Positions 18,298-26,025 of a DNA stretch of 64,000 bases are shown piece by piece (position 1 is the stretch's first letter; every line of letters begins with the position of its first letter). Location of the stretch: positions 1 through 64,000 of the forward strand of contig SECN01000023.1 of assembly GCA_004173515.1 (NCBI GenBank), read 5' to 3'. The stretch is from Myxococcaceae bacterium. GTDB lineage: Bacteria; Myxococcota; Myxococcia; Myxococcales; Myxococcaceae. The position numbers were made by a program, and so were the translations under genes. The notes under the pieces were generated by a model, which was not told the DNA's origin, made no database searches, and was given only the letters and a program-made list of their open reading frames with translations.

Positions 18298-18328
18298 ATT
18301 ATACATGCAAAACGAGAAAGAGCGACAA
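18298..18328 (-). promoter_or_regulatory. Sigma-70-type promoter of the EEP lipoprotein gene, possibly leaderless
   Basis: Reading the minus strand: TTGTCG (-35-like, 18328-18323), 19-nt spacer, perfect TATAAT (18303-18298). Transcription would begin about 18291-18290, at the ATG itself, and no ribosome-binding site is present. The 19-nt spacer is long. Confidence 0.55.
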
Positions 18329-18373
18329 TTCTGACGCGGCGCGAAACTTCCAGGATGTCTCGCGACGCATCAC

Positions 18374-18407
18374 GGGCCGCGCCCGGCATGGAAGCCGGAC
18401 GCGGCCC
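18374..18407 (-). terminator. Hairpin downstream of the propeller lipoprotein gene
   Basis: GGGCCGCG pairs with CGCGGCCC and CCGGC with GCCGG, with one C-A mismatch and a 6-nt loop. It lies 29 nt beyond the stop at 18436. No T-tract. Confidence 0.5.
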
Positions 18408-18435
18408 GGGTGTGACCGGGTGACTGCGATTGAGG

Positions 18436-20082
18436 CTACTGGCGCACGACGCGCTTGAGCTTGAAGGGCGAGGGGGACTCGCTCATCGTGTAATAGGCCG
18501 TGCCGGTGGGGTCGTACTCGATGGCCTCGCCCTGTCCCTCCACGGTGTCCGTCAGGGCGACGGGCGTGGCGGCGAAGGCGGTCTCGAAGGCGGCGCCCGG
18601 GGCGGCGCGGAACTCATACACCCTGCGGTAGGTGCGCAGCAGGAAGCGGTTGGCGCACGGGTGGATGTTGCCGGAGGTGGCTGCGGCGTAGTTGGTGTCC
18701 GTGGTGGTGGGCAGTTGGATGTTGGCCACGAAGACGAGCGTGGACATCGTACCGGGGGTGGGCAGCGGCTGGGGGAACTTGTAGACCTTGCTCGCGCCCG
18801 CGTAGGACTTGGTGACGATGTAGATGTCGCCGGTGGTGGGGTGGACCATGATGGTCTCCGCGTCCTTGGGCGTGTCCGGGTACTGGAAGGGGAAGGCCGT
18901 CGCGGTGAGGTTGCCGCTCGTCTGGCCCGCGCCGATGTTGGGCTCCGGGATGCGGTAGACGGCGAACGTGGACGGAGGCGTGGGGAAGTTGGCGCTCGAG
19001 CGGCCGATGTCCCCCATGTAGATGCACTGGCCGGTGGGGCACGGGCCGGTGGCCACGTCCTCCCAGTCCGCGGGCGTCACGTTGGACACGTTGAAGGTGC
19101 CCAGCGTGGCGGCGTTCGCCGTGCTGATGCCGACGATGGCGGTGGTGTCCTCGTTGTGCACGTAGACGACGCCCGGCGTGAGGCGGCTCGCCGCCAGACC
19201 CGACGGCTCCACGATGGCGGTGGACGCCACGGTGCCCTGGGTGGTGTACGCGGTGGAGAAGGTGTCCCCCACGGAGCAGGACGCGGAAGCGCCCACTGCC
19301 CGCAGCGCGACGACCTGCGCGGTGTTCGTGTTCGGGTACGGCGACGAGCCGTTGAACGCGCCCTGCGCGCCCGCCGCGCCCAGCTCCTTGTAGGCGACGT
19401 TGTAGAGCACGCCGGTGGACGAGGACACGAGGCAGGTGTCGACCGGCTCCGTGAAGCCCGCGGGCGGGACGATGGGGCTCGCCGGGCACGCGCTGCCCGT
19501 CCACAACTGCGAGCCGAACCACACCGCGACGCCATTGGCGGTGTTGGTGGTGAGGGCCGGCGTGTTGAAGCTGGCGGTGGTGCCGTTCTTCTGGCCCGTC
19601 TGCGCGTCGATGGGGTTCGTTGGATCCACGCCGGAGAGGGCGGAGACGCTGCCGGCCATGTAGCTGGCCAGGTCCAGGGTGAAGTCGTAGCTGGTGGGCT
19701 CGGACGCGGTCGCGACCTTGTAGAAGACCCACGCCTTGATCTGCGACGCGCTCTGGTCCGAGCGCAGGAACGTCCAGCCAGCGGGCGGCGTCGCCACCGC
19801 GGCCACGACGTTGCGGTTGATGATGCGCGCCAGCAGCACGTCCCCCGCCACGGTGCCCGCGGGCTTCGCGAGGGTCAGCGACGTGCGGGTGGAGCCGCCC
19901 GCGGTGCTGCTGCTGCGGTAGGCGATGGTGGACAGCGCCTGGGGCGTGGCGCCGACCTCGGCGGAGACCCCGTCCTGCCCGGGGCCCGAAGCGGTGTCCA
20001 ACTCCTGCGGCCCACAGCTCGCGAACGCGAGCAGCGAGACCGAGCACAGCATGCGTGAAACATTCCGATTGAAGAACTTCAA
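18436..20082 (-). CDS. Lipoprotein with beta-sandwich and beta-propeller-like domains, function unknown
   Basis: 548 residues from a TTG start at 20082, chosen because GGAG lies 5 nt upstream and the product then gains a basic N-region (KFFNRNVSRMLCSVSLLAF) before the lipobox ASCGP; an ATG at 20052 would leave no positive charge. Residues about 40-270 form a beta-sandwich (LAKPAGTVAGDVLLARIINR). The rest looks like a propeller, with DWEDVATGPCPTGQCIYMGD, VYRIPEPN and DAETIMVHPTTGDIYIVTKS. The DWED...YxGDIG and YRxPEP pattern recurs in secreted propeller proteins of unknown substrate. Confidence 0.72.
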   Translation of the reverse strand: MKFFNRNVSRMLCSVSLLAFASCGPQELDTASGPGQDGVSAEVGATPQALSTIAYRSSSTAGGSTRTSLTLAKPAGTVAGDVLLARIINRNVVAAVATPPAGWTFLRSDQSASQIKAWVFYKVATASEPTSYDFTLDLASYMAGSVSALSGVDPTNPIDAQTGQKNGTTASFNTPALTTNTANGVAVWFGSQLWTGSACPASPIVPPAGFTEPVDTCLVSSSTGVLYNVAYKELGAAGAQGAFNGSSPYPNTNTAQVVALRAVGASASCSVGDTFSTAYTTQGTVASTAIVEPSGLAASRLTPGVVYVHNEDTTAIVGISTANAATLGTFNVSNVTPADWEDVATGPCPTGQCIYMGDIGRSSANFPTPPSTFAVYRIPEPNIGAGQTSGNLTATAFPFQYPDTPKDAETIMVHPTTGDIYIVTKSYAGASKVYKFPQPLPTPGTMSTLVFVANIQLPTTTDTNYAAATSGNIHPCANRFLLRTYRRVYEFRAAPGAAFETAFAATPVALTDTVEGQGEAIEYDPTGTAYYTMSESPSPFKLKRVVRQ

Positions 20083-20392
20083 GGTCACTCCAGACTGGAT
20101 GGTGATGCGAGACAGACATCCACGAGAACCGACGGCGCTCTCGCTTTCGCAGGAAGTTGTCGGGAAGGCCGAAGGAGTGTTGCGGAATTCCCGCACGTCT
20201 TTGCGTTCAGGTCGCCTGTGAGTGCAAACTTCCGTGAGGAGCTGTTTTGGAGGGCCCCTGTGTTTGAGGTCCGCACGGCTGCCTGTTCGCTGGCGGACCG
20301 ACGGGGCCTGAAGGGCTGGCCGCGCATCGTGAGGAGCTGGCACGGGGCGTGTGGCCTTCCCTCACGCGCGCGGGTGTGGAAGACCGTCGGTC
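20083..20392. other. 310-bp divergent intergenic region
   Basis: Separates the minus-strand lipoprotein gene from the plus-strand DUF938 gene. The half nearer the lipoprotein gene is less GC-rich and holds the inverted repeat TGCGG-AATTC-CCGCA at 20181-20195, a possible regulator site. No convincing -35/-10 pair and no coding-like frame seen. Confidence 0.4.
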
Positions 20393-20983
20393 ATGATGCG
20401 CCATGCCCCCGCCACCGAGCGAAACCGTGAACCGCTGCTCGCCGTCCTGAAGGAGGTGCTGCCTGCGTCCGGCGTCCTCTTGGAGGTGGCGAGCGGCACC
20501 GGCCAGCACGCGGCCTTCTTCGCCCGGGCCTTTCCGGGGCTGAGCTGGCAGCCGACGGATGGAGACCCGGAGGCCCTGGCGAGCATCGACGCGTGGCGTG
20601 CGCAGGAGGGGACGCCCAACCTGCTCCCGGCGCGCCTGCTGGATGCGAGCTCCGAAGCGTGGCCGGTGGAGCATGCGGACGCGATGCTCTGCGTGAACAT
20701 GATCCACATCGCGCCGTGGGCGGCCTGTCAGGGGTTGATGCGGGGCGCGGGACGGGTGCTGTGGCCGGGAGGCCGGCTCGTCCTGTACGGGCCCTACTTC
20801 GTGGACGGGGTCGTGCCCGCGCCGAGCAACGTCGCCTTCGACGCATCGCTCAAGGCCCGCGATGCGGCCTGGGGCGTGCGCGAGCTGGGCACGGTCACCG
20901 CCGAGGCGCTGCGACACGGGCTTGTGCGGGAGCGCGTGGTGGAGATGCCGAGCAACAACCTCACGGTCGTGTTTCGAACGTGA
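20393..20983 (+). CDS. DUF938 family protein, SAM-methyltransferase fold
   Basis: 196 residues from the first Met of MMRHAPATERNREPLLAVL; an upstream in-frame GTG at 20351 adds atypical sequence. Motif I is VLLEVASGTGQHAAFFARAFP, with an acidic strand end PTDGDPEALASIDAW, MLCVNMIHIAPW, GGRLVLYGPYFVDG and the DUF938-typical SNVAFDASLKARDAAWGVRE. The length is normal. DUF938 proteins are predicted methyltransferases of unknown substrate. The gene stands alone. Confidence 0.85.
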   Translation: MMRHAPATERNREPLLAVLKEVLPASGVLLEVASGTGQHAAFFARAFPGLSWQPTDGDPEALASIDAWRAQEGTPNLLPARLLDASSEAWPVEHADAMLCVNMIHIAPWAACQGLMRGAGRVLWPGGRLVLYGPYFVDGVVPAPSNVAFDASLKARDAAWGVRELGTVTAEALRHGLVRERVVEMPSNNLTVVFRT

Positions 20984-21001
20984 GGAGGGTGGCTCTTGAT
21001 A

Positions 21002-22180
21002 TCAGGGCACGGCTGGTGCGGCGACGGCTGGAGGAGTAGGCGGCGAAGGTGACGGTCCTGCTACTGGAACGAACGTCACGGTTGCCCGTTGCAACTGTCC
21101 TTGGGTAACCAGTTCGATATCCGAATACGGCCTGCCCGCAGCCATGATGTTCTCCAGCAGGGCTGAACCGATGTCATCGTTTTCGTTGACGTCCTTGTCG
21201 ATGACGACCATCTGCAACGCGCTGTGCTCGGTCAGTGTCACGACCTTCTGGCTGGGACACACACCCTCATCTTGATCCCTGACCAGACAGGTGTCGATTT
21301 GCTCTCCGTCCAGAAGGACGGTGACCAGTGGGTCCGGTGCGTTGCCGAATGCGTCCCATGGTTTCCCGTTCGCCTTGGTCGAGGTCACCTTGAAACCAAT
21401 CTTGGTCAGCCGATAGCGACCAGGGCTGAAGCCGCCGCGCTGCCAGGACAACTTGGGGCTGAACATCTCCTTCATTACCTTGTACTCAATGAAGATTGGA
21501 GAAGGTTTCTCCGACACCTGGAACTCTTCGTTGATGCGCGACGCATCGACCACGATTGGGATGTGGGTCTTGTCCTTGGCTTCCAAGCCTTGGAGATGCA
21601 CGTACTTCTTGAGCTGGTAGCGTTTCACCGTGGCATCAATATCACCGCCAGCGGTGGACAATTCGGTCGCTGCTTCGGACGTGAAGGTGGAGGCTTCGCC
21701 CTCAATGATGACGTTGAGGGCCCAACCATAGAAAATCTTCTGGGCCACGATGGGGGCCGTATCAAGCTGCTTGCCAGGAACAATCGTGGCGACTTCCTGA
21801 AGGTGATAGACACGGAGTGCCATGTACCGCTTCTCTTGGGAGAAGCCGACATTCATGGATGTGGTCAGGAATCGTGCGTGCGCCTTGAGCTTGAACTCAT
21901 TGTCCAACTGCTCGAACTGAGAGAAGTACTGATTCTCAGGCACCCGCTTGATCTTCGTCGAGAAGACGCGATGTACCTTTCCCTCGGCATCCGTGTCCGA
22001 GAGGCTTTCATCGAAGCCCATGCCGAGAACATCGGAAGTGGTACCCACGGGCGCGGCCAGCACAAAGGTCTGACCAGGGGGAATCTTCTCGAAGTTGGGT
22101 TGGTCCTCCGTAGCGGCTGCGACGAATGGAGTGCACGCATAGGCCAACAGGCATAGGGCAACCCTTGACGGGTGGGGCAT
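21002..22180 (-). CDS. Secreted protein with C2-like C-terminal domain, function unknown
   Basis: 392 residues from ATG 22180, with AAGGA 6 nt upstream. A signal peptide (ALCLLAYACTPFVAAA) is followed by about 230 residues of beta-rich sequence with alternating polar strands (FKLKAHARFLTTSMNVGFS, ALRVYHLQEVATIVPG, ALNVIIEGEASTFTSEAA). Residues about 260-360 resemble a C2 domain: KPWDAFGNAPDPLVTVLLDG, a Cys pair, and VVIDKDVNENDDIGSALL, where Asp positions could bind calcium. The tail is Pro/Ala-rich. Codon use is clearly less GC-biased than neighbours, suggesting transfer. A pore-former-like N-terminus is possible but not shown. Confidence 0.65.
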   Translation of the reverse strand: MPHPSRVALCLLAYACTPFVAAATEDQPNFEKIPPGQTFVLAAPVGTTSDVLGMGFDESLSDTDAEGKVHRVFSTKIKRVPENQYFSQFEQLDNEFKLKAHARFLTTSMNVGFSQEKRYMALRVYHLQEVATIVPGKQLDTAPIVAQKIFYGWALNVIIEGEASTFTSEAATELSTAGGDIDATVKRYQLKKYVHLQGLEAKDKTHIPIVVDASRINEEFQVSEKPSPIFIEYKVMKEMFSPKLSWQRGGFSPGRYRLTKIGFKVTSTKANGKPWDAFGNAPDPLVTVLLDGEQIDTCLVRDQDEGVCPSQKVVTLTEHSALQMVVIDKDVNENDDIGSALLENIMAAGRPYSDIELVTQGQLQRATVTFVPVAGPSPSPPTPPAVAAPAVP

Positions 22181-22363
22181 GTCGTTTCCTTGAGGACGGG
22201 CAGAAAAGCGTCATTGCGTTTTCGGTCTGCGCGCGCCTCAACTCTACCGTGCCGGGAGGGTCGGATCCACTTGGCCACGTACTGTCCGCAGCATCGTTTC
22301 GGGTCAAATTGCAATGCCGCTGACTTCGGCTGCAAGTGCTTCGCAGGTTTAGTTCAGGTACTC

Positions 22364-22387
22364 CGGGGCGGAGAGGACTCCGCCCCG
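22364..22387 (-). terminator. Perfect hairpin downstream of the small lipoprotein gene
   Basis: 10-bp stem CGGGGCGGAG/CTCCGCCCCG with AGGA loop, 14 nt past the stop at 22401. No T-tract. Confidence 0.65.
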
Positions 22388-22400
22388 AAGTGCCCCTGAA

Positions 22401-22964
22401 TTACATGCCGGGGCAGTGGCCCTTCTCCAGCTGATGGGCCGTCGCGTTGACCTGATCGATGAGCTCGCGCTTCTGCATCTTGTCGTCGGCGGAGTAGGTG
22501 ACGGTGAGGCCGTTCGCGGTGTCCTGCACCATCGCGCGCGACGGGACCGTGGGGGAGCCGGCCGAGCCCTTGGATCCGCCGCCGCCGGTGCCCGTATCAT
22601 CCGCGCCGTCCATCTCCTCCGTCGAGCTGACGCCCAGGTCTTCCGCCTGCGCTAGGTCCATCGGCGTCTGCGAACTCGAGTGCTGAGCCTGTTCGACCAT
22701 CATCTTCCGGCCGCGCATCTGGAGGTCCGTGACCTGGGACGGATCCGACGTGGTGAAGATGAGCGCCACGCCGTCCGATGTCTCCTGCGTCCGGACCTGG
22801 GTGCCCGGCACCGACATGGGGCAGCTCTGATCCTTCGAAGCCGTCGCGGACGAGGGGATGGCTTTCTTCGATTCGGACTTGTGCATCCCCTGCTTGGAAC
22901 AGCCCGCGGTGAAGCAAAGCGCGGTGGATGCGGCGAGGGCCAGCGAAAGTCTGGACATGGGCAC
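22401..22964 (-). CDS. Lipoprotein of unknown function
   Basis: 187 residues from GTG 22964, where GAGGAGG lies 6 nt upstream; the ATG two codons later would be spaced 12 nt. Signal MPMSRLSLALAASTALCF ends in lipobox TAGC. Two weakly similar modules flank an acidic Gly/Ser linker: SCPMSVPGTQVRTQETSDGV...LQMRGRKMM and VQDTANGLTVTYSADDKMQK...VNATAHQLEKGHCP. Cysteines near both ends may pair. No family recognised. Confidence 0.65.
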   Translation of the reverse strand: MPMSRLSLALAASTALCFTAGCSKQGMHKSESKKAIPSSATASKDQSCPMSVPGTQVRTQETSDGVALIFTTSDPSQVTDLQMRGRKMMVEQAQHSSSQTPMDLAQAEDLGVSSTEEMDGADDTGTGGGGSKGSAGSPTVPSRAMVQDTANGLTVTYSADDKMQKRELIDQVNATAHQLEKGHCPGM

Positions 22965-23079
22965 GGTGAGCCTCCTCAGTCATGAGTTCTTCGTGCGCAA
23001 GGTGGGGATGGGTTCCTGCTTCGCAAGCAGGGGTCTCGCGCGATGCGCCTGGAGGCCCCACCCCGGGGGGCGCCGCCTT

Positions 23080-23103
23080 CATCCCGCAGCGGACAGCGGG
23101 ATG
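23080..23103 (-). terminator. Hairpin at the preserved 3' end of a gene remnant
   Basis: CATCCCGC/GCGGGATG with an 8-nt loop, 3 nt past the stop at 23106. Its survival supports the adjoining fragment being a true gene end. Confidence 0.5.
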
Positions 23104-23105
23104 GC

Positions 23106-23318
23106 TCACCACACGGCTTCGAACTGGAGCAGGACCCCGTGCTTCTCGTCGTTGCCATTCGTGTCGTCATACACGTGGCGCAGGTGTTCGGCTCCCTCGC
23201 ACGCGGCGGTGTCATCGTCCGTCAGACCCATGTCGATGTTGGAGCGGTTCACCAGCAGCTCGTAGCGCGCGGTGAGCCGGAAGGGGTCGGACAGCCGCGC
23301 GCCCAGGGTTCGCGCCCG
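23106..23318 (-). pseudogene. C-terminal remnant of a beta-barrel/outer-membrane-like protein
   Basis: About 70 codons with strong coding-like third positions end at TGA 23106. The translation has barrel-like alternating strands: LGARLSDPFRLTARYELLVN, then NRSNIDMG, HVYDDTNGNDEKHGVLL and a terminal QFEAVW, ending in an aromatic residue as outer-membrane barrels do. There is no start codon or ribosome site, and an in-frame stop lies at 23340-23342. The 5' part is missing. At about 23318 it abuts the 5'-truncated fragment on the other strand. Confidence 0.6.
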
Positions 23319-23401
23319 ACAAGCGGGGGCTGCCCCTGCTCACCTATCCGGGGACATACCAGGGCAAGTCGGTGGCCCACGTGGAGGTGTTGAACCCGTA
23401 G
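23318..23401 (+). pseudogene. C-terminal remnant of a plus-strand gene
   Basis: About 28 codons of coding-like sequence: DKRGLPLLTYPGTYQGKSV followed by AHVEVLNP and TAG. An in-frame stop lies at 23273-23275 and no start exists between. This is the 3' end of a gene whose 5' portion is gone; family unknown. With the neighbouring minus-strand remnant it forms a head-to-head scar. It converges on the DUF1338 gene 10 bp away. Confidence 0.45.
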
Positions 23402-23411
23402 GCCGCGAGCC

Positions 23412-24170
23412 TCAACCCCGCTTCGTCATGTCGAACAGCGCGCGGGCCTGCGCACCCAGGAAGCCGTCGAAGCCCCCCGTGCGCTGGGCAATCTCGAAGT
23501 ACGCATAGGGCCACGTGCGCGTGCCCCCGTCCCGCAGCCGCAGGGGAAGGGGGGACGCGTGCGTGGCCGTCTGGCGCAGCGACGTGCCGGCGGCGCCCTC
23601 GATGTCTGTCTTCATGGGCACCCCCGCCTCGCGCATGCGCCGCTGCCACGCCTCCACGTCGTCCACCGCGCCGGTGAAGTGGTTCACCTTGCGCCCGAAC
23701 GCGAGCAGCCACGCGCCGTACTGCGTCTCCTTCTCCAGCTCCAGCAGCGCGGCCTCGTCCGGCGGCGTCGGCGGAGAGAACCACGCCGCGAGCGCCTCCA
23801 CGTCCTCCGGCGGTGGTGGGTCCGCCGGGAGCGTGGCGAGCAGCTCGCGGGCCCGGGGTGACAATTCCTCCGACTTCAATTCGGAGAGGAAGACGCGCGG
23901 CAGCCCATCCGGGTGGGCCAGGTAGATGGCGGACAGGTGCGCATCCGGGAAGGTGTACGAACCCGCCGGGCGCCAGCCGAACCGCTCGAACACGCGCGAG
24001 AACAGGGTGATGCCTCCCTCCGGCCGCGCCAGCGTGCGGAACGCGACGTGGTCGTTGCGGAAGCGTCCCCCCGACAGCGCCACGAAGGTGCGCGCGTAGG
24101 GGACTTCGGAGGCATAGCGCTCCCACAGCAGGTCCAGCAGCCGCGAGGCGTCGGAGGCGGAGGTCGTCAT
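23412..24170 (-). CDS. DUF1338 family, 2-oxoadipate dioxygenase/decarboxylase-like
   Basis: 252 residues. It carries the DUF1338 signature FRNDHVAFRTLA (His41), GSYTFPDAHLSAIYL, a second His in KVNHFTG and a Glu in YAYFEIAQRTGGFDGFLG, matching the two-His/one-Glu metal triad of HglS-type enzymes in the vicinal oxygen chelate superfamily. Known activity: Fe(II)-dependent conversion of 2-oxoadipate to 2-hydroxyglutarate in lysine catabolism. At 252 residues it is shorter than the roughly 460-residue HglS, so the specific substrate is uncertain. A hairpin and a divergent stretch separate it from the next gene. Confidence 0.82.
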   Translation of the reverse strand: MTTSASDASRLLDLLWERYASEVPYARTFVALSGGRFRNDHVAFRTLARPEGGITLFSRVFERFGWRPAGSYTFPDAHLSAIYLAHPDGLPRVFLSELKSEELSPRARELLATLPADPPPPEDVEALAAWFSPPTPPDEAALLELEKETQYGAWLLAFGRKVNHFTGAVDDVEAWQRRMREAGVPMKTDIEGAAGTSLRQTATHASPLPLRLRDGGTRTWPYAYFEIAQRTGGFDGFLGAQARALFDMTKRG

Positions 24171-24292
24171 GCGCGGCAGTGTAGGCCGAAGGACGCCTGG
24201 GTTTTGAGTGCCATCCGCAGGACTGCCCCTGCTCCTCGGACTCCTGCCACCGCGCGTCGGCGTTCTGAGTCTGTCGTCGCAGGTGCATCACA

Positions 24293-24318
24293 GGCCCGCT
24301 CCCAGGTCGGGGCGGGCC
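24293..24318 (-). terminator. Hairpin downstream of the 519-codon lipoprotein gene
   Basis: GGCCCGC(T)CCC pairs with GGGGCGGGCC with one bulge and a 5-nt loop, 8 nt past the stop at 24326. Confidence 0.5.
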
Positions 24319-24325
24319 CCTGCTC

Positions 24326-25867
24326 TCAACGCAGCTCCACGGTGAGCCCCCCGAAGGTCATGGCCGCCGTGTTCGAGACGTCTCCCGAGTGCGTCATCGG
24401 CGCCTCCGCGAGCCCCACCGCCACCAGCGAGTCCCCGTCCGAGTCCACACCCAGCAGGTGGAAGTGACGGTCCTGGCCTTCGGGGCCCGCCTGCCGCGTG
24501 CGCACCGTCTGTCCATCCGACGAGGCCAGCGCGAGGAGCGCCCCCGCGCCGCGTGAGATGCTCATGCCGCCGTACCACCGGTCCCAGCCGGAGCCGCCCA
24601 CCGCGAGCAGCCCGGCGTCCGTCCAGCGCAGCGCGGAGAAGTGATCCGCGCGGCCCATGTCCACCCGGTGCTCGAAGCGCAGGGCCCCCGTGTCGAGCGA
24701 CAGCACGCCCAGGTAGCCGTCATACGGTGTCATCAGGTTCTGCGCCCCGGGTGTCGCCGGGTAGTACCCCACCGTGCCGTCCCCGCCCTCCGTCACCACC
24801 GTGCCGGCGAGCGCCAGCTCCCCCTCGCGCACCGCCATGTCGAAGACGACGAACTCCGCGGCGCTCGCGGGAACGAAGACGTGCGTTCCCGTGCGGGCCC
24901 CCGCCGGGGTGAAGGTCGTCACGGCGAAGGGCTGGCGTTCGGTGTCCACGTTCGAGGTGACGTCCTGACCCGTCTTGCAGTGCAGGCTCGTGAAGTCGTT
25001 GAACGTGCGGCTCGCGGCCAGACAGCGGGAGGTGTTCCACGTGCGGCCCACCACCAGCCGCCCGTCGCCGTCCACCGCGAGCAGCGGCCTGAGCGCGGCT
25101 TCGCGCCAGCGGAACTCGTCGTAGGCCCAGGCCGCGGGCTGCGTGGAGTGGCGCCCGTCGACGACGCGCGTCCACTGCTCGCGGTAGCGCCCGTCCGCCC
25201 ACTGCAGCGCCATGAGCCCCGACGCCAGCTCCGGCGTGTCCGGAGCTCCTGACTCGATGGCCACCCGCGACAGGAAGGCCACGGCCACGTCCTCGCCGCG
25301 CGCTTCCGTGCGCAGCCAGCCGTCCGTGAGGGCGTCGATCCACGACGACTTCAAGCGGAAGGGGGAGGGGCGCAGGCTTCCTCCCAGGTCGGATGACGGC
25401 ACCGTCGTGGGCACGGGCAGCGGCTGGCGCGACAGCACCTGCCCTTCGGTTGACAGCCGCAGCAGGTCGAACCCGCCCACCGCCGCGTCGGTGCGCTCGA
25501 GGCCCAGCGTGGTCTCTCCGGAGGGGTGCACGGTGAAGTCGCTGAAGTGTTCCCCCTCCGCTTCGTCGACGCGCCAGAGCACCGTGCCGTCCCCGGACCG
25601 TGCCAGGAGCCGGCGGCTTGCGTGAGCTTCGGCGTCCCGGGTCGTCTCCAGGACGAGTGTGCGTCCGGAGCTCCGCCGCACCTTGAGCCCTCCGAAGTTC
25701 GCGCGAGGCTCCACGCGCGAGGACAGCTCGCAGCGCTCGAATGCCTGCCCGGGAGCCCCGCGGGCCGCCGCATCACACGGCTCCAGGAGGTCCTCCGTTC
25801 CATGGCAGGCGGACGCTCCCAGCCCCCACAGGGTGCACACCAGGAGGCGTGTTCGACGCAGGCTCAT
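24326..25867 (-). CDS. Lipoprotein, predicted beta-propeller, function unknown
   Basis: 513 residues from the Met of MSLRRTRLLVCTLWGLGA (two further in-frame ATGs lie 9 and 18 nt upstream, none with a clear Shine-Dalgarno). The lipobox is ASAC. The body is a chain of short beta blades with recurring patterns: GDGTVLWRVDEAEGEHFSDF, LLRLSTEGQVLSRQPL, LLAVDGDGRLVVGRTWN, LGVLSLDTGALRFEHRV and LGVDSDGDSLVAVGLAEAP. This suits a WD/PQQ-like propeller. Cys residues early and in SRCLAAS/LHCKTG may pair. No catalytic motif seen. Confidence 0.7.
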   Translation of the reverse strand: MSLRRTRLLVCTLWGLGASACHGTEDLLEPCDAAARGAPGQAFERCELSSRVEPRANFGGLKVRRSSGRTLVLETTRDAEAHASRRLLARSGDGTVLWRVDEAEGEHFSDFTVHPSGETTLGLERTDAAVGGFDLLRLSTEGQVLSRQPLPVPTTVPSSDLGGSLRPSPFRLKSSWIDALTDGWLRTEARGEDVAVAFLSRVAIESGAPDTPELASGLMALQWADGRYREQWTRVVDGRHSTQPAAWAYDEFRWREAALRPLLAVDGDGRLVVGRTWNTSRCLAASRTFNDFTSLHCKTGQDVTSNVDTERQPFAVTTFTPAGARTGTHVFVPASAAEFVVFDMAVREGELALAGTVVTEGGDGTVGYYPATPGAQNLMTPYDGYLGVLSLDTGALRFEHRVDMGRADHFSALRWTDAGLLAVGGSGWDRWYGGMSISRGAGALLALASSDGQTVRTRQAGPEGQDRHFHLLGVDSDGDSLVAVGLAEAPMTHSGDVSNTAAMTFGGLTVELR

Positions 25868-26025
25868 GACTCGCATGGTCCTCATACGGTCGCGGGCGTG
25901 GGCTCCGGTCGTCGTGTCCGTTCCTACGGCTTCGGACCTTCTCCCTGCCGTGGGCGGCGATGGTGTTTCGCGGCCTTCCGCGTACAGTGAGAGGACCCCC
26001 TGCCGTTCGAAGTGAGTCGCTCCGA

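Noticed and set aside
22181..22363. tRNA or riboswitch in the less GC-rich stretch
   Set aside because: No cloverleaf or conserved aptamer core could be drawn; only the 22364-22387 hairpin is convincing.
25960..26025. Upstream ATG for the double-PAS gene
   Set aside because: Third positions in this stretch are non-coding-like and no ribosome site is present.
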